21,947 nt of DNA from Desulfovibrio sp. UBA6121 (GCA_002422505.1 DIVX01000132.1:20727-42673), one strand, 5' to 3'; positions 1 through 7,810 are shown, counted from the stretch's first letter. Notes: generated from the sequence alone by a model not told the origin. Program-made: numbers and translations.

Positions 1-482
1 GCCGCAAGATCGTGGACGGGGCCAAGCACATCACCATCTTCGGCGAGGAAGTCTCCGTGGCCGCCAAGATATACACCATCGGCGGCTTTTCGGCCCATGC
101 GGGCCAGTCGGAGATCTTGACCTGGCTCAAGAGCTTCGACGGCAAGGACACCAAGGTCATCCTCATCCACGGCGAGGAAAAGGCCCTCACGACCCTGTCG
201 CAGCTGGTGCACGACGAACTGGGCATGGAGGTGCACGTTCCGAGCTACCTGGAGGAGCTGACCCTGGCCCCCGGCAAGGGCATGGTGCCCGTGGTGGACG
301 AGGCCAAGGCCGCGCCGCGCATCAACTGGGACTACCTGCTGGCCGATTCCCAGAAGCTCTACGGCGATTTCCAGGAGCGCATGCAGCAGGTGAAGGGCAA
401 GCCCTGGGTGGAGCAGACCGAGATACGCGAACGCTTCCTGGAGCTGAACCGCAAGATGGTGGAACTCATCTCCGAGCTGTAG
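1..482 (+). CDS. Beta-CASP/RMMBL metallo-beta-lactamase-fold RNA hydrolase, C-terminal part (5' end outside window)
   Basis: Only the last 159 codons are present; the reading frame is open from base 3 to the TAG at 480-482, so the gene begins before the window. The stretch GGFSAHAGQSEILTW carries the SAHA motif found near the end of the beta-CASP region. It is followed by KVILIHGEEKA, typical of the RMMBL zinc-dependent metallo-hydrolase domain of the Cft2/CPSF-73-like family. These proteins are cytoplasmic RNA endo/exonucleases or RNA-processing factors, and members often sit beside rsmD. The zinc-binding HxHxDH motif would lie upstream and cannot be checked, so activity is assumed from family. 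The last ~60 residues form a charged, helical-looking tail. The rsmD start lies 1 nt after the stop, which suggests co-transcription. Confidence 0.8.
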   Translation, partial: RKIVDGAKHITIFGEEVSVAAKIYTIGGFSAHAGQSEILTWLKSFDGKDTKVILIHGEEKALTTLSQLVHDELGMEVHVPSYLEELTLAPGKGMVPVVDEAKAAPRINWDYLLADSQKLYGDFQERMQQVKGKPWVEQTEIRERFLELNRKMVELISEL

Positions 483-483
483 C

Positions 484-1083
484 ATGCGCATAATAGCAGG
501 CGAATACGGCGGACGAAGCATCCGCACGGTGGAAGGGCCGGGGTACCGCCCGGCCACGGCCAAGGTGCGCCAGGCCGTGTTCTCCATGCTGGAGGCGCGG
601 GGCCTGGAGTGGGATGGCGCGCGCGTGCTGGATCTTTTCGCGGGCAGCGGCTCCCTGGCCATAGAGGCCTTGAGCCGCGGCGCGGCGGAAGCCTGGTTCA
701 TGGACAAGAACCCGCGCGCAGTGGCGGCGCTCAAGGCCTCCCTGGCCGATCTGCGCGTCGCGCCCGCGCGTTTCCGGGTGTTCAACGCGGACCTTTTGAA
801 GACCTTGGCCCGGCCCGCGCAGGCCCCCTTCGGCTTGGTGTTTGTTGACCCGCCCTACGGGCTTGACCTTTTGCCCCCGGCCATGGAAAAGGCCGTGCGC
901 GGCGGCTGGATTGCCGACGGCGGGCTCGTGCTCGCCGAGGTGGAGGCCAGGTGCGATTTCGCAGGCCGCATTCCGGCCCAACTCATCCCGCAGACCGACA
1001 GGCTCTACGGGCAGACGAGGATACTCTTGTGGCAGAATTCAATCCCAGGCTCGCCATCTACCCCGGAACCTTCGACCCCCTGA
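484..1083 (+). CDS. rsmD: 16S rRNA (guanine(966)-N(2))-methyltransferase RsmD
   Basis: This 199-residue protein matches the RsmD family from end to end. It begins MRIIAGEYGGR and has RPATAKVRQAVFSML, the conserved N-terminal segment. VLDLFAGSGSLAIEALSRGA is the class I SAM-binding motif I, and FVDPPYGLDLL holds the DPPY catalytic motif of N6/N2 base methyltransferases. In E. coli, RsmD methylates G966 of 16S rRNA in the 30S subunit. The ATG lies 1 nt after the upstream stop, with only a weak Shine-Dalgarno, so translational coupling is likely. The last ~18 codons overlap the start of coaD in another frame. The Ser/Pro/Thr-rich tail after LLWQN is longer than usual for the family and may be a by-product of that overlap. 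Confidence 0.93.
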   Translation: MRIIAGEYGGRSIRTVEGPGYRPATAKVRQAVFSMLEARGLEWDGARVLDLFAGSGSLAIEALSRGAAEAWFMDKNPRAVAALKASLADLRVAPARFRVFNADLLKTLARPAQAPFGLVFVDPPYGLDLLPPAMEKAVRGGWIADGGLVLAEVEARCDFAGRIPAQLIPQTDRLYGQTRILLWQNSIPGSPSTPEPSTP

Positions 1084-1538
1084 CCCGTGGTCACATGAGC
1101 CTCATCTTCCGGGGGCTCAAGGTGTTTGAAACGGTTGTGCTGGGCATTGCCCAAAGCACGCCCAAGAACACCTGCTTCACCCTGGAGGAGCGCGTGCAAA
1201 TGGCGCGCGAGACCTTTGCCGGCGAGCCGCGCATCATCGTGGAATCCTTCGATGGCCTGCTCATCGATTACGTGGTGCAGCGCGGGGCCGGGGCCATTTT
1301 GCGCGGCCTGCGCGCCGTTTCAGACTTCGAATACGAGTTCCAGATGGCGCTGATGAACCGCAGGCTTTCCCGCGAGGTGCAGACCGTGTTCCTCATGACC
1401 GACTACAACTGGATGTACTTGAGCTCCACCATCGTCAAGGAGGTGGCCCTGCACGGCGGCAACGTCAAGGGCCTGGTCTCCGAGCCGGTGCTGGCCAAGC
1501 TGACCGAGAAGTACGAGGCCATGCAGGCCAAAGGCTAG
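1029..1538 (+). CDS. coaD: Phosphopantetheine adenylyltransferase
   Basis: CoaD transfers AMP from ATP to 4'-phosphopantetheine to make dephospho-CoA, the penultimate step of coenzyme A synthesis, as a soluble hexamer. Seen here: AIYPGTFDPLTRGHMSL, which contains the GxFDPxTxGH nucleotidyltransferase motif; the substrate region ILRGLRAVSDFEYE; and YLSSTIVKEVALHGG, matching the C-terminal (I/S)SSxVKE motif. The open frame extends upstream, but homology begins only just before AIYPGTF. I therefore chose GTG at 1029, which has GAGG at 1017-1020 eight bases upstream. That gives 169 residues, close to the ~160 usual length. The start lies 55 nt inside rsmD, an unusually long overlap between two essential-type genes and a sign of coupled translation. 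Confidence 0.93.
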   Translation: MAEFNPRLAIYPGTFDPLTRGHMSLIFRGLKVFETVVLGIAQSTPKNTCFTLEERVQMARETFAGEPRIIVESFDGLLIDYVVQRGAGAILRGLRAVSDFEYEFQMALMNRRLSREVQTVFLMTDYNWMYLSSTIVKEVALHGGNVKGLVSEPVLAKLTEKYEAMQAKG

Positions 1539-1546
1539 CGTGCGTC

Positions 1547-2485
1547 ATGGGCACTCTGCGCGCCGTCTGCATCCTGGGGCCCACCGGCTCCGGCAAAACC
1601 GAGGCCGCCCTCGGCCTGGCCCGGCACATGCCGGTCACGGTCATTAATTACGACTCGCGGCAGCTCTACGCCGACTTTCCCGTCATAACCGCCCAGCCAG
1701 AGGCCCACGAGCAGGCGCAATGCCCGCACAGGCTCTACGGCTTTCTGCCCACGGCGCAAGCCATGAGCGCGGCGCGCTTTGCCGAACTGGCCCGCACGGA
1801 GATTCAGGCCGCCGTGGATGCGGGCCGCCTGCCCGTGCTTGTGGGCGGCACCGGCTTGTACGTAAAGGCCCTGGAGCAGGGCCTGGCGGATATTCCGCCA
1901 ATCGCGCCCGATGTGCGCCAATGGGTGCTGGAGCGCATGGCGCGCGAAGGCCCCAACGTGCTGCACGAGGACCTTTCCCAGGCCGACCCCGAAACCGCCG
2001 CGCGCCTGCACAAGAACGACAGCCAGCGCATCTCCAGAGCGCTTGAGGTGTTTCTGGGCACGGGCAGGCCGCTTTCGGACTGGTTCCGGGAGCAAAAGCA
2101 CGGGCACACGGGGCTGACCCTGTGCAAGGTGGGCGTTTCCACCACCCTGGGCGAGCTGGAACCGCGCCTGCGCAGCCGCATAGGGCTTATGCTGGAGCAC
2201 GGAGCGCTGGACGAGGTGCGCCGGGCCTGGGCCCATACGCCGGACCGCGAGGCTCCGGGGTACTCGGGCATCGGCTGCGCAGAGCTTTTGGCGCATATAC
2301 TGGGGGAATTGGACTTCGAGGCAGCCTGCGAGCTTTGGTACCGCAACACGCGCTCCTACGCCAAGCGGCAGCTCACCTGGTTCGCCAAGGAGCCGGGCGT
2401 GCGCTGGATACGCGCCGAAGGCTTCGACCGGCTGCCGGGCATGGTGGCCGATTTCATCGCCGGGGGCGACGCGGAAGCTCCATAA
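1547..2485 (+). CDS. miaA: tRNA dimethylallyltransferase
   Basis: MiaA adds a dimethylallyl group from DMAPP to N6 of A37 in tRNAs that read U-starting codons. The 312-residue product has the P-loop GPTGSGKT at residues 10-17, INYDSRQLYADFPVITAQP (the DSxQ motif for substrate binding), PVLVGGTGLYVKAL and NDSQRISRALEVF, all diagnostic of the family. The length is normal. It starts 8 nt after coaD and has only a weak Shine-Dalgarno, so it is probably the last gene of the rsmD-coaD-miaA unit. Transcription is expected to stop in the hairpin directly after the TAA. Confidence 0.96.
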   Translation: MGTLRAVCILGPTGSGKTEAALGLARHMPVTVINYDSRQLYADFPVITAQPEAHEQAQCPHRLYGFLPTAQAMSAARFAELARTEIQAAVDAGRLPVLVGGTGLYVKALEQGLADIPPIAPDVRQWVLERMAREGPNVLHEDLSQADPETAARLHKNDSQRISRALEVFLGTGRPLSDWFREQKHGHTGLTLCKVGVSTTLGELEPRLRSRIGLMLEHGALDEVRRAWAHTPDREAPGYSGIGCAELLAHILGELDFEAACELWYRNTRSYAKRQLTWFAKEPGVRWIRAEGFDRLPGMVADFIAGGDAEAP

Positions 2486-2545
2486 AAAAGCGCGGGCCGC
2501 CGCCGATTGCACCGTGGCCACCCGCGCTTCGTGCGCTTCGTCTTT
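2486..2545. terminator. Bidirectional intrinsic terminator between miaA and the alcohol dehydrogenase
   Basis: AAGCGCGGG (2488-2496) pairs with CCCGCGCTT (2521-2529), a 9-bp GC-rich stem with a 24-nt loop. Read on the minus strand the stem runs straight into TTTTTT, a classic terminator for the alcohol dehydrogenase gene. On the plus strand the hairpin follows the miaA stop by 2 nt, but the T-run is weaker and offset (TTTT near 2543). The two genes converge here. Confidence 0.75.
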
Positions 2546-2555
2546 TCCTCAACCG

Positions 2556-3746
2556 CTACTTGAACACGGCCTCAAAAATGGCCCGCACATCGGCCTCGCC
2601 CATGCGCACCGGCGTGTTGGCGAAGTTGCGCGCATCCTTGAGCTGCATGGCCGCTGCCACATAAGCTGGAACTTCTTCCGCCGCATAGCCCATGTCCTCG
2701 GCCCGCAGGCCGTCCAGGCCCACGGCCTCCAGCAGGGCTTGCAGGCCCGCCAGGAAGGGGTGCGTCCCGTCGTCTTCCTCCTCCGCCCCGAAACCCATGG
2801 CCACAGCCAGGTTCAGCAGCCGGTCCAGGGTGTCTTCGTCGCCCTGGGCCTGCGCCAGCGCGATGAGATGCTCGAAGTAGGGCCTGGAGAGCACCGTGAG
2901 CCCGGCCCCGTGCTCCGAGCCGCGCCCGGAGCCGCTGAAAGAGTACTCCAGGGCGTGCTGGGAAATGGGCGAGGAAAGGGCCAGGGCCATGCCCGCCGCC
3001 GTGCTGGCCCAGGCCAGGGCCGTGCGGGCGTTGATGTCCTCGCCGGTCTCCACGGCTTGCGGCAGAAAGCGCGTCACCAGGTGCGCGGCCTCCAGGCAGA
3101 GCATGTCGCTCATGGGCTGGCGCGCGCGGGAAAGAAAGCACTCTGCGGCGTGGAAAAAGGCGTCCATGCCGGTAACGGCGGTGAGCCTGGGCGGCATGGA
3201 GGCGGTCAGCTCCGGGTCCACTATGGCCAGGGCCGGGAAAAAAGCCGGATGCATGAACCCGCGCTTGCCCGGCTGCCCGCAGATGAGCGCCGCGCCGTTG
3301 CCCTCGCTGCCGGTGCCCGCCGTGGTGGGAATGGCCACCAGGGGCAGCCCGGCGACATCCTCGTACACCTTGGCCTCAAAGCCCTGCCAGAAGGGGGCCT
3401 CCTTGGTGGCGGCCAGGCAAATGGCCTTGGCCGAATCGATGACGCTGCCGCCGCCCAGGGCGATGACGTACTGCGCGCCCATGCTGCGGGCCTGGGCCGC
3501 CGCCGCGTCCACGTCCTCGGTGCGGGGGTTGGCGCGCACGCCGTCAAAGACCACGGTTTTGACGCCGCGTGTGCCGAGCAGGCCCTGCACGCGGGCAAGG
3601 TAGCCCTGGCGCAAAATGTTGCCGCTTTGGCCGATGACGATGAGCGCCTTGTCGCCCTTGGGCAGAAGCTGGGTGGTTTCCAGCTCCGCCAGGCGGCCAG
3701 GGCCGAAGAGAAGCGTTGTGGGAAGCCTGTAGGTGAAAGACAGCAT
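2556..3746 (-). CDS. Iron-containing (group III) alcohol dehydrogenase
   Basis: This 396-residue NAD(P)-dependent, metal-dependent alcohol/aldehyde oxidoreductase belongs to the FucO/DhaT/BDH family. ALGGGSVIDSAKA (GGGS at 98-101) is the dinucleotide-binding signature and IPTTAGTGSE (139-148) the next conserved loop. The metal ligands of the family are matched by D195 and H199 (GMDAFFHAAE), H264 (ISQHALEYS) and H279 (SEHGAG). The second histidine usually seen in the HxxxH element is a tyrosine here (Y268). The start is ATG at 3746, with AAGGAG overlapping the stop of the upstream dsbD-like gene 12 nt away, so the two form an operon. The substrate cannot be read from sequence; in sulfate reducers such enzymes oxidise ethanol or other short alcohols. 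Confidence 0.9.
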   Translation of the reverse strand: MLSFTYRLPTTLLFGPGRLAELETTQLLPKGDKALIVIGQSGNILRQGYLARVQGLLGTRGVKTVVFDGVRANPRTEDVDAAAAQARSMGAQYVIALGGGSVIDSAKAICLAATKEAPFWQGFEAKVYEDVAGLPLVAIPTTAGTGSEGNGAALICGQPGKRGFMHPAFFPALAIVDPELTASMPPRLTAVTGMDAFFHAAECFLSRARQPMSDMLCLEAAHLVTRFLPQAVETGEDINARTALAWASTAAGMALALSSPISQHALEYSFSGSGRGSEHGAGLTVLSRPYFEHLIALAQAQGDEDTLDRLLNLAVAMGFGAEEEDDGTHPFLAGLQALLEAVGLDGLRAEDMGYAAEEVPAYVAAAMQLKDARNFANTPVRMGEADVRAIFEAVFK

Positions 3747-3758
3747 AAGGGGGCTCCT

Positions 3759-5690
3759 TTAGGGACGCGCTGTTGATTCCAGGGCCTCCTCAAGCTGCGC
3801 GGGGGTGAACAGGTCGCGCAGCACAAGGGGGCTGTCCGGTGCGTTCTTTGGAAATATCGCCAAAACCGGAATGCTTTTGCTGCCCAAAGCGTGCAGCAGG
3901 GCTTCGGCTTCGGGGTTGTTCTCCGTCAGGTCCGCCCGCATGAGCGTCAGACCATGGCGGCTCTTCATGTCCCCAAGGCGGGCGGGCGTCAAGGTGGTCT
4001 GCTCCAGGAGCTTGCACGAGGGACACCAGTCCGCCGTGAAATCCACCACCACGGTCTCCTTGCCCAGCACCGCCCGCAGCGAGGCCTCAGTGTAGGCGTC
4101 GAGCTGCGCCGGAGGCTCCGGGGCCCGCAGGCCCAGCCACAGGCTAAGGCCCAACAGCAGGGCGGCGGCCAGCTTCAACAGGGCGGACTTACGGGTATCG
4201 AACCCCGGCCCGGCCACGCCCCAGACCCATGCGCCCAGGGCCGTGAACCAGAGCATGACCAGCGCGGACAGGAGCCGGGTCACAGGCAGAATGCTCAAAA
4301 GATAGACACAGGTGCCGGCAAGAAGCAGGCCCACGGCCTTTTCCAGGTGCCCTGTCCAGGGGCCGGGCTTGGGAAACAGCCGCGCCAGGCCGGGAAACAG
4401 CACCATAAGCAGATAGGGCAGGGCCATGCCCGCGCCCACAGCCGCCAGCACAGAGCTGATGACCCAGGGCGGCTGCAGCAGCGTCCAGCCCAGCACGCCG
4501 CCCAGGAAGGGTCCGCTGCAGGGCGTGGCCAGCAGGGTGGCCAGCAGTCCGGTGAACAGGGCCTGCAGTTTGGGGTGCGTGGTCAGCTGGTCGAACTTCA
4601 GGTCCACAATGGGCAGGCTGAACACGCCGAGCAGGCTCAAGGACAGGGCGAAGACCAGCGCCGTTAGGCCGAGGACAATGGCGGGCTGCTGGAAGATTTG
4701 CCCCCAGGCCAGGCCCGTGGCCCCCAGCACGGCGCTAAGCAGCAGGAAGTAGAGCAGAATGCCCAGGGCGAAGTACAGGTTATGCTCGCGGAACCGGGCG
4801 CGGCGCAGGCTCAGGTCCGCCTGGGTGCTGCCCGCCATGAGGGCCGAGAGCTTGATGCTGATGACCGGAAGCACGCAGGGCATGAAGTTGAGCACGAACC
4901 CGGCCAGGAGCCCCAGCAGCATGGCCTTGAAGAGTCCGCCGACCTCAAGCTGCGGCTGGTGGTAGCGCGGTGTTAGGTGTGACCAGCCGCCTCCCGCACC
5001 TTGCGCCGCTGCGTCCGTTCCGCCCAGTTCCTGCGGCGGCTGTGCAAGCCCTGGCTGGGGCTGGGCTTCTGCGGTTTTGGCGGCGGCCTTGGCGGCGGCA
5101 AGCAGCTCCGGCCACCAGGACTGGGTGCGCGCCTCGGGCAAGGCGGCCTTAGGCAGCGTAAAGCTCAGCTCCACCCTGGCGGGAAGGCATTTGTCCTTGG
5201 TGCAAAGCAAAAGCTCAAGCTGGGCTGTAAGGGTGCTGCCCGGAACATCGGGCAGCAGCACGAAGAGCGGCGTTTTGCCCAGGTAGGCCAGAATGGTGTT
5301 GCCGGGGTTCACCAAGTCGTCCTTGGGACTGCCATTTGGGTACAGCACGCGCAAGGCCTGGCTGCCCGCTTGGCTGCCCAATTGATTGGCCATGTGCGCT
5401 GTGAGCCGCGTTGGTTTGGCAAAACCGCCCGGCGCATTGGAGTAGGTGTACCAGCCCGCGTCCGGCTCGATGAAGAGCACGGCCACCCGGCCGGAATCGG
5501 TTCCGGCAAGGCTGCGGGACTCGGCCCCAAGGGTGAAAACAGCACACGAAGTGGACACGGGCAGATCGCCGTGACGGTCTGAAGCCACGGCTGGAGACGC
5601 TTTGCAGACAATCAGCAGCAGCAGGCAGAGCAGGGCCCTTAGAAATTTGTGCGACATTTTTTTAACTCGTTGCATTTTTTGTGTTGACAT
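3759..5690 (-). CDS. dsbD: DsbD/ScsB-like transmembrane thiol-disulfide interchange protein
   Basis: This inner-membrane protein is expected to carry electrons from cytoplasmic thioredoxin to periplasmic thiols. From the chosen start (643 aa): a signal peptide (LRALLCLLLLIV); a periplasmic N-terminal domain with a cysteine pair at about 163/168 (LLCTKDKCLPA); then about eight hydrophobic segments. NFMPCVLPV (C272) and ATPCSGPFLGG (C391) supply the intramembrane cysteine pair. A C-terminal periplasmic thioredoxin domain has DWCPSCK (C556/C559). All six redox cysteines are thus present. The N-terminal domain looks more like ScsB than classical DsbD. The start is uncertain: ATG 5690 (weak AGG upstream) or ATG 5657, and an open frame reaches 5735. 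Its promoter was not recognised. It is co-transcribed with the downstream alcohol dehydrogenase. Confidence 0.88.
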   Translation of the reverse strand: MSTQKMQRVKKMSHKFLRALLCLLLLIVCKASPAVASDRHGDLPVSTSCAVFTLGAESRSLAGTDSGRVAVLFIEPDAGWYTYSNAPGGFAKPTRLTAHMANQLGSQAGSQALRVLYPNGSPKDDLVNPGNTILAYLGKTPLFVLLPDVPGSTLTAQLELLLCTKDKCLPARVELSFTLPKAALPEARTQSWWPELLAAAKAAAKTAEAQPQPGLAQPPQELGGTDAAAQGAGGGWSHLTPRYHQPQLEVGGLFKAMLLGLLAGFVLNFMPCVLPVISIKLSALMAGSTQADLSLRRARFREHNLYFALGILLYFLLLSAVLGATGLAWGQIFQQPAIVLGLTALVFALSLSLLGVFSLPIVDLKFDQLTTHPKLQALFTGLLATLLATPCSGPFLGGVLGWTLLQPPWVISSVLAAVGAGMALPYLLMVLFPGLARLFPKPGPWTGHLEKAVGLLLAGTCVYLLSILPVTRLLSALVMLWFTALGAWVWGVAGPGFDTRKSALLKLAAALLLGLSLWLGLRAPEPPAQLDAYTEASLRAVLGKETVVVDFTADWCPSCKLLEQTTLTPARLGDMKSRHGLTLMRADLTENNPEAEALLHALGSKSIPVLAIFPKNAPDSPLVLRDLFTPAQLEEALESTARP

Positions 5691-5712
5691 AGGATGCCTG
5701 TCCACGTAGACC
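5684..5712 (+). promoter_or_regulatory. Candidate sigma70 promoter for tRNA-Lys
   Basis: TTGACA at 5684-5689 is a perfect -35 element. With a 17-bp spacer the -10 is TAGACC (5707-5712), a weak match. Transcription would begin near 5719, giving a leader of about 35 nt before the tRNA. The -35 box overlaps the candidate dsbD start codon (complement of 5688-5690) on the other strand. Confidence 0.45.
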
Positions 5713-5753
5713 CCTTTTCGCGCTGACGACGACAACGACGCCGACGCAAACGT

Positions 5754-5829
5754 GGGTCACTAGCTCAATTGGTAGAGCAGCGGACTCTTAATCCGGAGGT
5801 TCAAGGTTCGATTCCTTGGTGACCCACCA
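5754..5829 (+). tRNA. tRNA-Lys (anticodon CTT)
   Basis: The cloverleaf is clear. Acceptor GGGTCAC pairs perfectly with GTGACCC; the D-arm is GCTC..GAGC; the anticodon loop CTCTTAA gives anticodon CTT at 5787-5789 (reads AAG). The variable loop is 5 nt and the T-arm is CAAGG-TTCGATT-CCTTG. The discriminator is A at 5826 and CCA is encoded (5827-5829). Position 27/43 at the top of the anticodon stem is G/G, a mismatch that should not prevent folding. Confidence 0.97.
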
Positions 5830-5839
5830 CGTAAGACAC

Positions 5840-5876
5840 AAAAGCCGATTCCGAAAGGGTCGGCTTTTTTCTTTTC
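5840..5876 (+). terminator. Intrinsic terminator of tRNA-Lys
   Basis: AAAAGCCGA (5840-5848) pairs with TCGGCTTTT (5860-5868), followed by T-rich sequence through 5875. It lies 10 nt after the tRNA CCA and separates the tRNA from the phosphate-transport genes. Confidence 0.9.
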
Positions 5877-6027
5877 TAGATTCAGTGGGCAGGGCATTGC
5901 GATTGACGTTGCAGACAATGCGACGCGGTTCTGTGTCGGGGAAGGCCTCATGGCTTGTTCTGCGCACTTCATCCTGTCGTGTCAAGATGGGCTCTTGGCC
6001 CGTCCGTTTGACCCTGCCTGATTTGTC

Positions 6028-6056
6028 TTGGCAGAGCCCTTTGCACAAGATATAGT
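6028..6056 (+). promoter_or_regulatory. Sigma70-type promoter of the DUF47-pit operon
   Basis: TTGGCA (6028-6033), a 17-bp spacer and TATAGT (6051-6056) match 5 of 6 bases in each consensus hexamer. The start of transcription would be near 6063, about 60 nt before the ATG at 6125. No convincing Pho box pair is visible, so phosphate control by PhoB is not supported by this sequence. Confidence 0.75.
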
Positions 6057-6065
6057 CCTGGGCCT

Positions 6066-6080
6066 GGAGCGAACGGCTCC
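6066..6080 (+). other. Small hairpin at the predicted 5' end of the DUF47-pit mRNA
   Basis: GGAGC (6066-6070) and GCTCC (6076-6080) flank a 5-nt loop and would fold within the first ~20 nt of the predicted transcript. It could protect the 5' end. The following TGTTTT is too short for a convincing attenuator. Confidence 0.35.
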
Positions 6081-6124
6081 TGTTTTCGCGAACTCACAAG
6101 CACTGACTGTCACAAGGAGAGCCT

Positions 6125-6754
6125 ATGGGCTTCAGCTTCTTTCCCAAGGAGATTCAGTTTTTCGACCTGTTCCAGGAACAATACGAAAAACTGAACGAGG
6201 CAGTCACCGCGCTCAACAGCATCTTTCAAGATTTTGAGGATGTTGAGAACAAATGCAAAGCCATCAACCTGATTGAGGAAGCTGGCAACGGCGTGGCCCG
6301 GCGTATTTCGCAGCAGCTTTCCACCACCTTCATCACCCCCATCGACCGCGAAGACATCCACAACATCAACATCGCCCAGGAAGACCTGCTGAACCTCATC
6401 AAGGCCATTTCCACGCGCATCGGCCTGTACGACTTCCACGCCGTGAAGTTCCCGGCCAAGAAACTGGTCATGAACATTTCCATCATGGTGCAGGAGGGCG
6501 GACGCATGCTCGACCGCCTGCGCCAGCGCAAGCCCGTGGACGAGAACGCCAAGAAGGTGAAGTCGCTCAAGTACGAGTGCGAAATGCTTTTGCTGGTGGC
6601 CCTGGGCGAGGTGTACGACCTGAAATTGAACGGCTTCGAGACGGTGATGGAGATCGTGAAGTGGACCCACATTTACGATCGCATTGAGCAGGCCGTGAAC
6701 CAGGCCGAGCGCTTGGCCGACATCATCGAAGGCGTGGTGCTCAAAAATGCCTGA
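6125..6754 (+). CDS. DUF47 family (PhoU-like) phosphate transport accessory protein
   Basis: This 209-residue, all-helical-looking cytoplasmic protein belongs to the DUF47/PhoU-like family. The phrase TFITPIDREDIHNI (about residues 69-82) is the hallmark of the family. The rest is rich in amphipathic helices with charged residues, expected to form a PhoU-type helical bundle. Members almost always sit beside PiT permeases and are thought to tune their activity, perhaps by binding metal or phosphate; the mechanism is not settled. The ATG is preceded by AAGGAGA (6114-6120). The last 8 nt overlap the start of pit, so the two are translationally coupled and should be made in fixed proportion. Confidence 0.92.
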   Translation: MGFSFFPKEIQFFDLFQEQYEKLNEAVTALNSIFQDFEDVENKCKAINLIEEAGNGVARRISQQLSTTFITPIDREDIHNINIAQEDLLNLIKAISTRIGLYDFHAVKFPAKKLVMNISIMVQEGGRMLDRLRQRKPVDENAKKVKSLKYECEMLLLVALGEVYDLKLNGFETVMEIVKWTHIYDRIEQAVNQAERLADIIEGVVLKNA

Positions 6755-7754
6755 TGTCTCGATGATGCTGGTGGCCATTGTCGCCCTGGCCCTGTTCTTT
6801 GACTACACCAACGGCGCGCACGATTCCGCCAACGCCATCGCCACCATTGTCTCCACCAAGGTTCTATCGCCAAAAACCGCCGTCATCATGGCGGCCTCGC
6901 TGAACCTCGCCGGAGCCTTCATGGGCGAGCAGGTGGCCAAGACCATCGGCAGCGGCATCGTCAACGCCGAAGTGGTGGCGGGCTGCCAGGGCATTGTGCT
7001 GGCGGCGCTTTTCGGCGCCATCCTATGGAATCTGCTCACCTGGTATCTCGGCCTGCCTTCGTCCTCGTCCCACGCGCTCATCGGCGGCCTCATCGGGGCG
7101 GCCATCGCCTACAGCGGGTTCGAGGCCCTGAACTTCTTCTCCATCCTCAGAAAAGTCATTGTGCCCCTTGTCCTTTCGCCCTTGGCGGGCTTTCTGGGCG
7201 GCTATTTCATCATGGTCTCGCTGTCTTGGCTGTTCCACAAGTCCAAGCCCCGCAAGGTCAACAGCCTGTTCCGCAAGCTGCAAATCGTGTCCTCGGCCCT
7301 TATGGCCACCAGCCACGGCCAGAACGACGCCCAGAAGACCATGGGCATTATCACCCTGGCCCTGTTCCTTTCCCACCAGATTCCAGAGATCCACGTGCCC
7401 TTGTGGGTCAAAATCTCCTGCGCGCTGGCCATGGGCCTGGGCACCGCCACCGGCGGCTGGAAGATCGTCAAAACCATGGGGCACAAGATCTTCAAGCTGG
7501 AGCCCGTGCACGGCTGCGCTGCGGAAACGGCCGCCGCCCTGGTCATCACCGGGGCCAGCCACTTCGGCGCGCCCATCAGCACCACGCACGTCATTTCCAC
7601 CGCCGTGCTCGGCGTTGGGGCCAGCAAACGCTTTTCCGCCGTGCGCTGGGGCGTGGCGGGCAGCATGGTCGTGGCCTGGATCATCACCATTCCGGCCTCC
7701 GCCCTGGTGGCCGGAGTAGCCTTTCTGGTGCTGCAGCACTTTGGCGCAGTGTAA
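6747..7754 (+). CDS. pit: PiT family low-affinity inorganic phosphate permease
   Basis: This 335-residue integral membrane protein takes up inorganic phosphate (usually as a metal-phosphate complex) with cations. The duplicated PiT signatures are visible: YTNGAHDSANAIATIVST in the N-terminal half and SHGQNDAQKTMGI in the second half, plus SSSSHALIGGL and the matching PISTTHVISTAV. About ten hydrophobic segments run through the protein, with a polar cytoplasmic loop HKSKPRKVNSLFRKLQ in the middle. The length is typical of the short bacterial/archaeal branch. ATG 6747 overlaps the end of the DUF47 gene; a second in-frame ATG at 6762 is possible. A strong terminator follows. Confidence 0.94.
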   Translation: MPDVSMMLVAIVALALFFDYTNGAHDSANAIATIVSTKVLSPKTAVIMAASLNLAGAFMGEQVAKTIGSGIVNAEVVAGCQGIVLAALFGAILWNLLTWYLGLPSSSSHALIGGLIGAAIAYSGFEALNFFSILRKVIVPLVLSPLAGFLGGYFIMVSLSWLFHKSKPRKVNSLFRKLQIVSSALMATSHGQNDAQKTMGIITLALFLSHQIPEIHVPLWVKISCALAMGLGTATGGWKIVKTMGHKIFKLEPVHGCAAETAAALVITGASHFGAPISTTHVISTAVLGVGASKRFSAVRWGVAGSMVVAWIITIPASALVAGVAFLVLQHFGAV

Positions 7755-7810
7755 CCCTCATACGCTCCGCACCACACACGTCGTATGGCCGCCCGCATTT
7801 GGCCTTGCAA

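Noticed and set aside
466..981. Minus-strand 171-codon open frame opposite rsmD
   Set aside because: It lies wholly opposite a clear rsmD, has no recognisable motif and a composition expected from antisense GC-rich sequence. The same holds for the other long antisense frames opposite miaA, the alcohol dehydrogenase, the PP2C gene, the acyl-CoA synthetase and hslU.
6105..6113. CTGTCAC near the DUF47 start as a Pho box
   Set aside because: Only one half-site is present, it lies downstream of the predicted transcription start, and no second CTGTCAT-like repeat is found at 11-bp spacing.
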